Shown: one piece after another, positions 1 through 7,645 of the stretch | Layout: each line of letters begins with the position of its first letter | How positions within the stretch are numbered: the first letter of the stretch is position 1 | Source of the DNA: Parvibaculum sp. | Lineage (GTDB): Bacteria; Pseudomonadota; Alphaproteobacteria; Parvibaculales; Parvibaculaceae | Direction: 5' to 3' | Length of the DNA: 42,802 bases | Assembly (NCBI GenBank): GCA_013823365.1 | Contig: PNMC01000005.1 | Coordinates: 1 to 42,802 of the forward strand | Program-made: the position numbers and the translations under genes | Notes under the pieces: model-generated | The model's input: the letters and a program-made list of their open reading frames with translations, nothing else | What the model was told of the DNA's origin: nothing | The model's database searches: none

Positions 1-781
<781 letters not shown>

Positions 782-789
782 CCTGACTC

Positions 790-898
790 GTCATTGCCGG
801 GCTTGACCCGGCAATCCAGAAGCCGCTTTGCGGCGTCAGGGAAAACTCTTGGGGCCTCGCCTGCCGTACTGGATGCCCGGGTCAAGCCCGGGCATGAC
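790..898. repeat. Nested palindromic intergenic repeat
   Basis: Two 30-nt arms (790-819 and 869-898) are inverted copies of one another with 26 of 30 positions matching. Each arm is also a perfect hairpin: 9-bp stems around 5-nt loops (CTTGA in the left arm, TCAAG in the right). The four differences between the arms are paired compensatory changes that keep each hairpin intact. This looks like an alphaproteobacterial repetitive extragenic palindrome. Its function is unknown. Confidence 0.8.
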
Positions 899-920
899 AG
901 TTAGGCATTTAAATGCCGGA

Positions 921-953
921 GCCCGGACCGGAAAGGACCGGGCCTTTCAATTT
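921..953 (+). terminator. Probable rpoD terminator
   Basis: A stem of nine pairs with one A-A mismatch (GCCCGGACC / GGACCGGGC) closes a GGAAA loop at 921-943 and is followed by CTTTCAATTT. The T-run is weak, so efficiency is uncertain. A perfect 14-nt palindrome (GGCATTTAAATGCC) sits just before it at 904-917. Confidence 0.5.
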
Positions 954-971
954 GGGCGGCATTCCCCGTTC

Positions 972-995
972 ATTTCAGATGATGTAGACTGAAAT
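972..995. promoter_or_regulatory. Inverted repeat abutting the start of the 65-residue gene
   Basis: ATTTCAG at 972-978 and CTGAAAT at 989-995 form a perfect 7-bp inverted repeat with a 10-nt spacer, ending one base before the ATG at 997. Such a position would suit an autoregulatory operator, as in antitoxin genes. No Shine-Dalgarno sequence is visible between it and the start. Confidence 0.4.
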
Positions 996-996
996 C

Positions 997-1194
997 ATGT
1001 CGAAGAAGACGTCCATCACCCGCGACGCCCGCACCGGCCGGTTTGTGGTCGGACGCCAGGCCTTTGCCGCAATCAGCGCGGTGGAGGGGCTTCACATGCC
1101 GGTGGAGATGGCGGCGGATTTTCGTGAGATGGACAGACGCGATGCCTCTCCGCAGGTCCGCAGAAAAGTTCTCTCCGGCAAATACGGCAAGTAG
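997..1194 (+). CDS. Small hypothetical protein, antitoxin-like in composition
   Basis: The product is 65 residues, basic and soluble, with an N-terminal part reading TRDARTGRFVVGRQAF and a charged helical C-terminus (PQVRRKVLSGKYGK). I do not recognise a named family with confidence. The general look (a TGRFV segment followed by a short alpha-helical tail) resembles small alphaproteobacterial proteins found as orphan antitoxin-like genes, but no toxin gene is adjacent: the next gene is arsM on the other strand. The inverted repeat right before the ATG and the lack of a Shine-Dalgarno sequence suggest a short or leaderless, possibly autoregulated transcript. Function unassigned. Confidence 0.55.
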   Translation: MSKKTSITRDARTGRFVVGRQAFAAISAVEGLHMPVEMAADFREMDRRDASPQVRRKVLSGKYGK

Positions 1195-1540
1195 CCGGGC
1201 GCGCGTGCGTTGATTTCTTCACCCCCCCGAAAAAACTTATCCCCGCTTTCCCGCGAGGCCTCATATTGGATGCACCCGTTCCGCATGAGGGCGTATCCGG
1301 AATGACCAGATGCGGGGGCGGGTGTCGCGGTATCGTGGTGCGGAGGCTTCGTCTCCGCCCGTAAAGCCGAAGCGGGGCCATGCGTGCTCCGCCGAAGCCG
1401 GCATCGCGGCGCGCGGGGCGGAACGACGCCGCTCCCTGCCACGACCCGCACTTCACCGTGCGGCCGAGTTCCATTGTGCCCCGCGCACCCTCTCTTTTCA
1501 TCCCTCCGGAAGCCTCGCGCTTCGCGGAGCCGAAGGTGCT
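1195..1540. other. Non-coding gap between the 65-residue gene and arsM
   Basis: Open frames here read through as shadows of the GC-rich sequence and show no protein-like composition. Visible structures are a 6-bp hairpin (GCGGAG/CTCCGC, 1340-1358) and a 15-nt sequence AAAACTTATCCCCGC at 1232-1246 that recurs at 4191-4205. No convincing gene or RNA was seen. Confidence 0.5.
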
Positions 1541-2587
1541 TCAGCAGCAGGCGCCGGAGGTCTCGCCGCCCGTTTCGGCGAAGGGCATCGCCGTGCCGCA
1601 GCCGGGAAAAATGCCGAAATGGCGCGAGAAGTCGCCGATGAAGGCGAAATGCGGTGCAAAACGGCTTTCCTTCAGCATACGGAATGTATTGCCGCAGACC
1701 GGGAAGACGCGGCCCTTCTCGATCCGGTGGTGCCCGTCGAGCAGGAAGGCGTCTTCGGCATGGGCGATGCCGCCATTGTAGATCACCGCCTGGCCGTGAT
1801 CCTCGCAGGCGGGCTCCAGCCCCTCGATGTTGAAAAGCCGGTAGGTCGCGGAGAAGAAGCGCGCATCGCCGAGCTTGCGGCGGATCGCGGGTTCCACCAC
1901 CTCGATCGGCCGGCTCGTCACGAGGCGCGGATCGGCGAAGCCGCTTGTCTTTGCGAGGTTCTGGAAATCGTTCCAGTAGAGCGCGCCGCCGAGGCATTCG
2001 CCGAGCAGCACGGGGTCTTCGCGGAGCGAGGGATCGAGCCTGCGGTCGGCATAGACATCCGCGAAGTAGAATTCGCCGCCGGGTTTCAGCAGCCGCCTCG
2101 CGCCTTCGAGCACCGCGCGCTTGTCCGGCGAGAGGTTCACCACGCAGTTCGAGACGATGATGTCGAAGCTTGCGGGTTCGAGCCCGAGCTCGCCGAGCCG
2201 CTCGATGTAACCCTCGCGGAAATCCACATTCGCGTGAGGGTGCCCGAAGCGCTCCATGTGCCAGCCGATATGTTTGCGCGCCACGGCAAGCTGCTCCGGC
2301 GTCATGTCGACACCCGTGACATGGCCCTCGGGCCCGACGAGCCGCGCCAGCGCATAGGCGTCGCGCCCCGCGCCGCAGCCGAGATCGAGCACGCGCATGC
2401 CGTCGAGCTTGTCGGGAATGACGAGGCCGCAGCCGTAATAGCGCGTCAGCACCTCGTCATGGATGAGCGCGAGCGCGCCCTTCACATGCTCGGGCATGGC
2501 GCCGGGGTCGCAGCAGGCGTCCGTCTTCAGGTCGGCCGAGCCTTTCAGCGTCTGCCCGTAATATTCCTTCACGCTTTCGATGGTCAT
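1541..2587 (-). CDS. arsM: Arsenite S-adenosylmethionine methyltransferase
   Basis: This 348-residue class I methyltransferase converts arsenite to methylated arsenicals in the cytosol. The SAM-binding motif is VLDLGCGAGRDAYAL (residues 67-80) with an acidic residue after strand 2 (GVDMTPEQL). The three cysteines known to bind As(III) in ArsM enzymes are in their expected settings: Cys53 (YYGCG), Cys148 (SNCVVNLSP) and Cys198 (GECLGGALYW). Cys25-Cys26 and a C-terminal Cys-Cys pair add further thiols. The start at MTIESVK is chosen because GGGAGA precedes it by about 6 nt and the family begins near there; the frame stays open upstream into a repeat. No arsR, arsB or arsC is nearby, so it looks like a solitary arsM; the DJ-1 gene upstream is on the same strand, 237 bp away. 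Confidence 0.93.
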   Translation of the reverse strand: MTIESVKEYYGQTLKGSADLKTDACCDPGAMPEHVKGALALIHDEVLTRYYGCGLVIPDKLDGMRVLDLGCGAGRDAYALARLVGPEGHVTGVDMTPEQLAVARKHIGWHMERFGHPHANVDFREGYIERLGELGLEPASFDIIVSNCVVNLSPDKRAVLEGARRLLKPGGEFYFADVYADRRLDPSLREDPVLLGECLGGALYWNDFQNLAKTSGFADPRLVTSRPIEVVEPAIRRKLGDARFFSATYRLFNIEGLEPACEDHGQAVIYNGGIAHAEDAFLLDGHHRIEKGRVFPVCGNTFRMLKESRFAPHFAFIGDFSRHFGIFPGCGTAMPFAETGGETSGACC

Positions 2588-2660
2588 GGCGCTCTCCCTG
2601 TTGCGGAAGAGGCTGCATCGCCCGCGCGCCGGGGTCCAGTCACAAGTGAGAGAGCGCGGC

Positions 2661-2814
2661 TCCCCCTCACCCTTCCGCGGGCTTCGCCCGCTCCCTCCCT
2701 CTCCCCAAGGGGAGAGGGAAAAGATTTTCAGTCTGCGCATCGCTTCTCCCTCTCCCCTTGGGGAGAGGGAAGGGGCCCGCTGCCGCACAGCGGCAGTGGG
2801 AAGGGTGAGGGGGC
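2661..2814. repeat. MITE-like palindromic element
   Basis: The outer arms CCCCCTCACCCTTCC (2662-2676) and GGAAGGGTGAGGGGG (2799-2813) are perfect inverted 15-mers. Inside are two near-identical hairpins built on CTCTCCCC-AA-GGGGAGAG and CTCTCCCC-TT-GGGGAGAG (about 2699-2717 and 2746-2770), plus small GC hairpins. It fills most of the gap between arsM and the DJ-1 gene and encodes nothing. It resembles non-autonomous palindromic elements dispersed in alphaproteobacterial genomes. Confidence 0.75.
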
Positions 2815-2824
2815 GCGGCGCCTG

Positions 2825-3886
2825 CTACCTGGTCTCGCCCGGTACCGGATATTCAAGCTGCACCGCCACGAAATGCGCCGTGCCTCGCCCCATCTTCTCG
2901 CCGATCCAGGCGAGCATGTCCTCGCGCAGCGTGGCGGAGCTTTCGATTTCGAGGCAGCCTTCGCCCTCATCGCCCGGCAGGCGGATCACATGCGCGCGCT
3001 TCGGCGCCTCGCCCGTCACATCGGCGAGGAGGGTGAGGCCGTGCCGCGTCGTCACCTCGTCCGTCGCCGCAAAGAGCCGTGCCTCGCTCTTCCAGCTCCG
3101 CGCCGCGAAGTCGAGCGGGAAGGCGAGGTCCACCTCGCTCACGCCGTCCCCGGCCGCGATCAATATGTCCGCGCGCGGCCAGCCGAACACGAGGTTCTTC
3201 AGCGCCGTCGCCATTTCGCGCATGCCGATATCGAAGGCCTCGCTGTCATGATCCGCGCTCCAGTCCGTCACGCCGTAATGCGCGGCGATCTCCGCGGCGC
3301 GGGCGGGGCCTGCGATGCGTTCGGCCAGCATCAGCGAGATGGGCAGCGAGGCGCTCACGCCGGAAGAAGAGATCGTGTTGCCGTCCTCGACATAGCGGAT
3401 GTTCCGCTGCCAGTTCACGGCAGGGAAGTGCTTCAGCCGCGTTCCCTCCTCGTAGAAATGGCCGGTCGCGCGCCGCCCGTCGAGAAGGCCCGTCGCGGCG
3501 AGCGTCTGGCTTCCTTCGCAGATCGAAACCATCAACGCGCCCTTCGCCGCCTGTTCGCGAAGCCACTCGACGACAGCCTCATCCGCCCGTTCGATCATGG
3601 CGGGGATGATGACGATGTCGGCGCCCGCTTCATGCACCGCGTCGAAACCCGCGAAATCCATATGCGGGCTTATGCGCCCCGCCGGCCAGAGCGCGACGGG
3701 CGCCGCCTCGGGCGCGACGGCCACCACCTCGGCACCCGCTTCCGCGAGAATGCCGTAAGGCACCAGGAAGTCCGTCACCTCGGTGCCCTTGTTGAGCGCG
3801 GCAACGGCCACCAGCACGCGCTCGCGGCCATGGGAGGGCTCGATGCTCGCGGCCCGCGCCGCGCCCATCAGGAGCGATGCCGCCAT
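2825..3886 (-). CDS. DJ-1/PfpI family protein, probably exported
   Basis: From the only in-frame ATG the protein has 353 residues. Residues about 22-195 form a DJ-1/PfpI (GlxA-type glutamine-amidotransferase-like) domain with the nucleophile elbow SICEGSQTLAATGLLDGRR, Cys123 being the candidate nucleophile. Residues about 240-345 look like a second, degenerate domain (DGVSEVDLAFPLDFAARSW). There is no AraC DNA-binding domain, so it is not a GlxA regulator. The codons upstream of the ATG, in frame, encode an arginine-rich then hydrophobic stretch (RLCIALLLTL running into MAASLLMGAARAA) that looks like a signal peptide, but no ATG, GTG or TTG opens it before a stop. The true N-terminus is therefore uncertain: an unusual start codon or a one-base frame problem is possible. 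Substrate unknown. Confidence 0.8.
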   Translation of the reverse strand: MAASLLMGAARAASIEPSHGRERVLVAVAALNKGTEVTDFLVPYGILAEAGAEVVAVAPEAAPVALWPAGRISPHMDFAGFDAVHEAGADIVIIPAMIERADEAVVEWLREQAAKGALMVSICEGSQTLAATGLLDGRRATGHFYEEGTRLKHFPAVNWQRNIRYVEDGNTISSSGVSASLPISLMLAERIAGPARAAEIAAHYGVTDWSADHDSEAFDIGMREMATALKNLVFGWPRADILIAAGDGVSEVDLAFPLDFAARSWKSEARLFAATDEVTTRHGLTLLADVTGEAPKRAHVIRLPGDEGEGCLEIESSATLREDMLAWIGEKMGRGTAHFVAVQLEYPVPGETR

Positions 3887-4085
3887 CAGCGTCAGCAGCA
3901 GGGCGATGCAGAGGCGAAGGGCAGGGCGGCGCGTGTCGTTCGGATAAGGTTCGCGTATGGGAGTGACTCCGCGTTTGTCATGGGACGATCATGGGCCCCA
4001 TGCTGGCGCGGGATGTCTCAGGCGGAAAGGACAAGGAAGCGGCGTTTTCTGCCAAAGGTGAGCGTCACGAGATTCAAAAAAATCA

Positions 4086-4118
4086 TCGTCATGGCCCGCA
4101 TAAAGCGGGCCATGACGA
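4086..4118. repeat. Perfect 14-bp-stem palindrome
   Basis: TCGTCATGGCCCGC and its exact complement GCGGGCCATGACGA enclose the loop ATAAA. The GTCATGGCCCGC / GCGGGCCATGAC theme resembles the repeat at 790-898 and is probably another dispersed extragenic palindrome. There is no T-run, so it is not a classical terminator. Confidence 0.7.
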
Positions 4119-4295
4119 GTAAGAGAGGGTCATGGAATTTGTGCCCCTCGATCCGTCCACGGATGGCCCGGCATTTCCGCCTGCCTCCTGAAAACTTATC
4201 CCCGCCCCCCGGCACCGGCGTTACGCTCACTCCCGTCGAATACTCCAGCGAGGAGAGGAATGCGCCCTGCCGCTTGCCGCGCCCTGCCGCCCGCC

Positions 4296-4329
4296 AAAGA
4301 AAAGGGCGGCGTTCATGAAGAACGCCGCC
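4296..4329 (-). terminator. Intrinsic terminator of the SIMPL gene
   Basis: Read on the minus strand, GGCGGCGTTC (4329-4320), loop TTCAT and GAACGCCGCC (4314-4305) form a perfect 10-bp stem followed by CTTTTCTTT. It lies about 84 nt after the stop codon of the SIMPL-domain gene. Confidence 0.8.
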
Positions 4330-4412
4330 TTGCCCTATCTGCCGGTCCTTATATGCGGGGCCGCGGGGGCCAGTTCCCGGTCGAAGTCCCTTCGGCCGAA
4401 TGCTGTGTCCGG

Positions 4413-5168
4413 TCAGTTGATCCTTATGACGAGGGTGACGTTTGCCGTCACCGTCTGCTCGCCCGCTGCCATCGGCACCGCCGCGCCTTCCGCGCGGGCC
4501 TGCATCACCATGTCCTTGGCGTAATAGGGCTGCGGCATGGAGAAGCCGTTTTCCGAGATCGAGATGATCTCGCCGACCGAGACGCCGGCTGCGCCCGCAT
4601 AGAGCTTCGCCTTGTCGAGCGCGTTCTTCACCGCGTCCTTGTGTGCCTCGTTCATCAGCGGCTTCGGATCGTCGATCGCGAAGCGGATGCCGGAGAGCTG
4701 GTTCGAGCCGAGCGAGACGACCTTGTCGAGAATGGAGCCGAGATTGTCGAGGTTGCGCACCTTCACGGTGAGCTGGTTCTGCACGCGGTAGCCGCCGATC
4801 TTCGGCGTATAGGGGCGGCCGTCATCCGGGCGCACCTGCTCATAGACGGGGTAGACGGAGAAGTTCGAGGTCTGCATGTCCTTCTTCTCGATGCCCGCCT
4901 GTTCGAGGCCTGCAAAGACCTTTTCCATGGCCGCCGTGTTCGCGGCGAGCGCTTCGCCGGCCGTCTTGCCCTCGGTGACGACGCCGGTTTCGACATAGGC
5001 GATGTCGGGCGTCGCGGTCACTTCGCCTTCGCCGGTGATGGTGATGGTGCGGGGCCGTTCCTCGGTCGCATGGGCGGCGGGCGCGGCCATGAGGCTTGCG
5101 GCGAGGAAGAGGGCGGAAAGCGGCAGGATGGTCAGGCCCCGGCGGGAGCGGGGAAGGGCGAGCGGCAT
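4413..5168 (-). CDS. Periplasmic SIMPL-domain (DUF541, YggE-like) protein
   Basis: A 251-residue exported protein. Residues 1-35 are a signal peptide (RSRRGLTILPLSALFLAASL, then AAHA before TEERPRT). The mature part is a single SIMPL domain, starting with the family's ITITGEGEVTATPDIAYVETGV strand pattern and containing RPYTPKIGGYRVQNQLTVKV and the LDNLGSILDKVVSLGSNQLSGI helix. Family members such as YggE are linked to oxidative stress protection and outer-membrane homeostasis, but no enzymatic activity is established. An AAGGAGG Shine-Dalgarno sequence sits about 8 nt before the ATG. It is monocistronic, with its own terminator. Confidence 0.9.
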   Translation of the reverse strand: MPLALPRSRRGLTILPLSALFLAASLMAAPAAHATEERPRTITITGEGEVTATPDIAYVETGVVTEGKTAGEALAANTAAMEKVFAGLEQAGIEKKDMQTSNFSVYPVYEQVRPDDGRPYTPKIGGYRVQNQLTVKVRNLDNLGSILDKVVSLGSNQLSGIRFAIDDPKPLMNEAHKDAVKNALDKAKLYAGAAGVSVGEIISISENGFSMPQPYYAKDMVMQARAEGAAVPMAAGEQTVTANVTLVIRIN

Positions 5169-5304
5169 GCGATGCCTCCTTGAGCGAGATGGCCGTCAGA
5201 TGGAAGCCTTATCGGCCTTTTCCGCTGAACCCGGCCTGAATGAATTATCGCGAGCTTCCGGCGGGATCGGGGCAAAATTGGGGCGGATATCGGGAGCAAG
5301 GGCC

Positions 5305-5333
5305 TGTGCCAGCGGCGCGCCACCTGCTATATG
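5305..5333 (+). promoter_or_regulatory. Possible promoter of the tRNA gene
   Basis: A -10-like TATATG (5328-5333) lies 17 bp after a weak -35-like TGTGCC (5305-5310), followed by a very GC-rich discriminator. It is the only AT-rich hexamer close upstream of the tRNA. Weak support. Confidence 0.3.
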
Positions 5334-5373
5334 GCGGGGGCCGGGCGGCCCCGCCGCCCCGCGCAAAAGCTGG

Positions 5374-5450
5374 GGGCCTGTAGCTCAGTTGGTTAGAGCG
5401 GACCGCTCATAACGGTTTGGTCGCAGGTTCGAGTCCTGCCGGGCCCACCA
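5374..5450 (+). tRNA. tRNA with CAU anticodon, most likely tRNA-Ile2
   Basis: A complete 77-nt cloverleaf: acceptor stem GGGCCTG / CGGGCCC with one T-G pair, D-arm GCTC...GAGC, anticodon stem GACCG / CGGTT with loop CTCATAA (CAT at 5408-5410), variable loop TGGTC, T-arm GCAGG-TTCGAGT-CCTGC, and an encoded CCA end. The TTGGTCGC segment after the anticodon stem and the GC-rich acceptor resemble tRNA-Ile2 (CAU, read as AUA after lysidine modification) rather than elongator or initiator tRNA-Met. Elongator Met remains possible; detection of TilS determinants would settle it. Confidence 0.9.
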
Positions 5451-5482
5451 GTTTTCTTGCGGGCAATCTCAACCGGCGCCGG

Positions 5483-6418
5483 TCAGTCCGGTAGCGGGAT
5501 GTATTCGTCCCGGTCGTCGGCGGGCAGATCGAAACGTCCCTTGCCCCAGTCCGCGGCGCGCCATTCGGCCTTTGCTTCTTCGATGCGCTCCTTCGAGGAG
5601 GCGACGAAGTTCCACCAGACGTGGCGCGGTCCATCGAGCGTTGCGCCGCCAAGGATCATCAGCCGCGCGCCCCGGTCGCCGGCGGCGACCGTGATCTTGT
5701 CGCGGGGACGGAACACCATCATCTGCGATGCCTCGAATTCCTGTCCGGCGATCAGGATCGATCCTTCGACGATGTAGATGCCGCGGTCTTCGTGGTCGTC
5801 CGGCATCGGCAGCCGGCTGCCCGCGTCGAGCACGACATCGGCATAGAATGTTTCCGAGAGCATCGTCGCGGGGGCGGTTTCGCCATAGGCGTTTCCGAGG
5901 ATGAGGCGGATCGTGACGCCGCTATCCTCGATCGCCGGCAGCGCATCCTTGCCGTGGTGCTCGAACGCCGGCGCCATGTCCTCGTGGCGCTCGGGCAGTG
6001 CCAGCCAGGTCTGAATGCCGAAAAGGCTGTTCGGGCCTTTCCGGGCGGTGGTCGATGTGCGTTCAGAATGGGTAACGCCGCGCCCTGCGATCATCCAGTT
6101 CAGTTCGCCCGGGCGGATCATCTGGTCGGCCCCCGTGCTGTCGCGATGATGGAAGTCGCCGCGATAGAGATAGGTGACTGTGCCGAGACCTATATGCGGA
6201 TGCGGCCGCACGTCGAAGCCCTGGCCGGCCAGCATTTCGGCTGGCCCGGCCTGGTCGAAGAAAATGAACGGACCCACCATCTGCCGCTTCGGCGCGGGCA
6301 GGGCGCGGCGAACCTCGAAGCCGCCGAGATCGCGAGCGCGCGGAATAATGAGTGTGTCGATCGCGTCGATACCCACTTCATCGGGGCAGCCGGGGGCGAG
6401 TGAGGGGTTCCAGCTCAT
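5483..6418 (-). CDS. Pirin family bicupin protein
   Basis: A 311-residue cytosolic protein with an N-terminal pirin cupin (residues about 30-130) and the pirin C-terminal cupin (about 185-285). The metal-binding set is present: His73 and His75 (RPHPHIGLGT), His117 and Glu119 (GRGVTHSER). Bacterial pirins are iron-containing redox-sensitive proteins, and some members have quercetin 2,3-dioxygenase activity; which applies here cannot be told. AAAGGA precedes the ATG by about 10 nt. It lies downstream of lysR on the same strand but with a 177-bp gap that contains its own copy of the shared 29-nt motif, so it probably has its own promoter. Confidence 0.93.
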   Translation of the reverse strand: MSWNPSLAPGCPDEVGIDAIDTLIIPRARDLGGFEVRRALPAPKRQMVGPFIFFDQAGPAEMLAGQGFDVRPHPHIGLGTVTYLYRGDFHHRDSTGADQMIRPGELNWMIAGRGVTHSERTSTTARKGPNSLFGIQTWLALPERHEDMAPAFEHHGKDALPAIEDSGVTIRLILGNAYGETAPATMLSETFYADVVLDAGSRLPMPDDHEDRGIYIVEGSILIAGQEFEASQMMVFRPRDKITVAAGDRGARLMILGGATLDGPRHVWWNFVASSKERIEEAKAEWRAADWGKGRFDLPADDRDEYIPLPD

Positions 6419-6502
6419 GCGAACCGTCCTTTTCTGGGCTTCCGGGAGGCTTTGTCCTTGCCGGTATGAAAGCCCAGACTGGCGGGGAGCGGTGCGCTCA
6501 AC

Positions 6503-6531
6503 TAGCCCTGCGATGCGTCGAGCTGTGTCGC
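6503..6531 (-). promoter_or_regulatory. Candidate LysR-regulon motif, copy A (upstream of pirin)
   Basis: On the minus strand, GCGACACAGCT (6531-6521) followed by 15 nt and CTA (6505-6503). The same arrangement with identical spacing occurs at 7508-7536 and 14227-14255. It lies about 85-113 nt upstream of the pirin ATG and outside coding sequence. Confidence 0.6.
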
Positions 6532-6595
6532 GGGAAGCGGAACGCCGAGTCCGGCGGCGAGCGTCAATTCTCCACGAGGCATTGCCCGTCCGGGT

Positions 6596-7489
6596 TCAGC
6601 TGTCCCGGCCCCAGACGTCCGGATTGCTCGCGAAGTACTCGATCAGCATGTCGGTGAGAACCCGGACTTTCCGTGCGGGATGTGGACCCGGCGGGCGGAT
6701 GACATAGGCGCCCGCTGAGGGCAGGGGATGCTGCGTCATTACGGGAACGAGCGCGCCGGAGGCCACATAGCCATGTGTGACGCAATCGGGGAGAAAGGCG
6801 AGGCCCAGCCCTGCGGCTGCCGCGGCAGCGAGCACCGTGGCATTGTCGGCCTTGAACCTGCCTTGAGGCTGAACCGTGACGATCCTGTCGCCATCCATGA
6901 ATTGCCAGGTCTCCGTTCCCTGCATGAGCGCCTGATGGTCGCTGATCTGTTCCAGCGTCTCGGGAGCGCCATGCGCCTTGATGTAGTCCGGGCTTGCAAC
7001 AAGCTTTCCATAGATCGGCCCGACGCGCTTTGCGATCAAATTGGAGTCCTGGAGGTAGCCGACGCGGATTGCGCAATCGAAGCCCTCGGCGATGAGATCG
7101 ACAAAGCGATCGCTGTAGGACGTATGGACGTGAAGCTGGGGGTGGCGCAGCGCCATTTCCGCAAGTACCGGCGCGAAGTGGGTCGGGCCGAGAGAAAGCG
7201 GAATGGCGACCCTCAGGCGCCCGCGCAGCGCACCGGTCGGAAGGAGCGTGTCCCGCGCCGTGTCGATCTCGGCAGTGGCTCGGGCGGCATGGTCTCTGAA
7301 TGTAAGGCCCGCTTCGGTGAGCGCCGCCCCGCGTGTCGTCCGCGCGAGAAGCTGCACGCCAAGCTCCGCTTCAACCCGGAAAAGCCGCCGGCTCACGATC
7401 GATTTGGAGACGCCCAGGCGGCGCGCGGCGGCCGATATGCCTCCCGCATCGGCAACGGCGACGAATGTCTGCAGATCCTCGATCTCCAC
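6596..7489 (-). CDS. LysR-type transcriptional regulator
   Basis: The 297-residue product has a winged helix-turn-helix at residues about 1-60 (DLQTFVAVADAGGISAAARR, then LGVSKSIVSRRLFRVEAELG) and a periplasmic-binding-protein-like effector domain from about 90 to 290, the CrgA/DmlR-like branch of the family. The start is GTG at 7489, supported by GAGGAA about 8 nt upstream; no in-frame ATG exists before it. The gene is divergent from the cysteine hydrolase at 7646, the classical LysR arrangement in which one site controls both directions. The shared motif (copy B) begins 19 nt upstream of its start, which fits autoregulation. Effector unknown. Confidence 0.93.
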   Translation of the reverse strand: MEIEDLQTFVAVADAGGISAAARRLGVSKSIVSRRLFRVEAELGVQLLARTTRGAALTEAGLTFRDHAARATAEIDTARDTLLPTGALRGRLRVAIPLSLGPTHFAPVLAEMALRHPQLHVHTSYSDRFVDLIAEGFDCAIRVGYLQDSNLIAKRVGPIYGKLVASPDYIKAHGAPETLEQISDHQALMQGTETWQFMDGDRIVTVQPQGRFKADNATVLAAAAAAGLGLAFLPDCVTHGYVASGALVPVMTQHPLPSAGAYVIRPPGPHPARKVRVLTDMLIEYFASNPDVWGRDS

Positions 7490-7507
7490 GTCCGTGTTCC
7501 TCGTTCC

Positions 7508-7536
7508 GCGACACAGCTTGCCTGACTATGGCACTA
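7508..7536 (+). promoter_or_regulatory. Candidate LysR-regulon motif, copy B (lysR/hydrolase gap)
   Basis: GCGACACAGCT (7508-7518), 15 nt, then CTA (7534-7536). It shares 13 nt of unbroken identity with copy A (CCGCGACACAGCT) and with copy C both the core and a second block ACTACCGCCT at the same distance. It sits in the divergent promoter region, close to the lysR start and about 110-138 nt before the hydrolase ATG. Confidence 0.65.
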
Positions 7537-7645
7537 CCGCCTCGCAAGAGGGAACAGCAAAGTGCGTTCAGGCACCGTCATCCGCTGGCGCATGTCACCT
7601 CCCCTGAACCCATTGCCGTCCATAGCGGTAGAGAAAGGAATTCCA

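Larger units (their letters stand above)
3887..4412. other. Gap between the DJ-1 and SIMPL genes
   Basis: About 525 bases without a supported gene. It contains the in-frame hydrophobic extension of the DJ-1 gene (3887 to about 3935, minus), the 33-nt palindrome at 4086-4118, the second copy of AAAACTTATCCCCGC at 4191-4205 and the terminator of the SIMPL gene at 4296-4329. Confidence 0.5.

Noticed and set aside
1310-4318. A 1002-codon plus-strand open frame
   Set aside because: It runs antisense across arsM and the DJ-1 gene, is full of Arg/Ala/His-rich low-information sequence and has no recognisable domain: a GC-rich shadow frame.
4315-4524. A 69-codon plus-strand frame starting near 4315
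   Set aside because: It begins inside the terminator hairpin of the SIMPL gene and overlaps its 3' end antisense; no ribosome-binding site.
4413-5168. Reading the SIMPL protein as a lipoprotein
   Set aside because: No lipobox cysteine follows the hydrophobic segment; the AxA-type cleavage site fits signal peptidase I.
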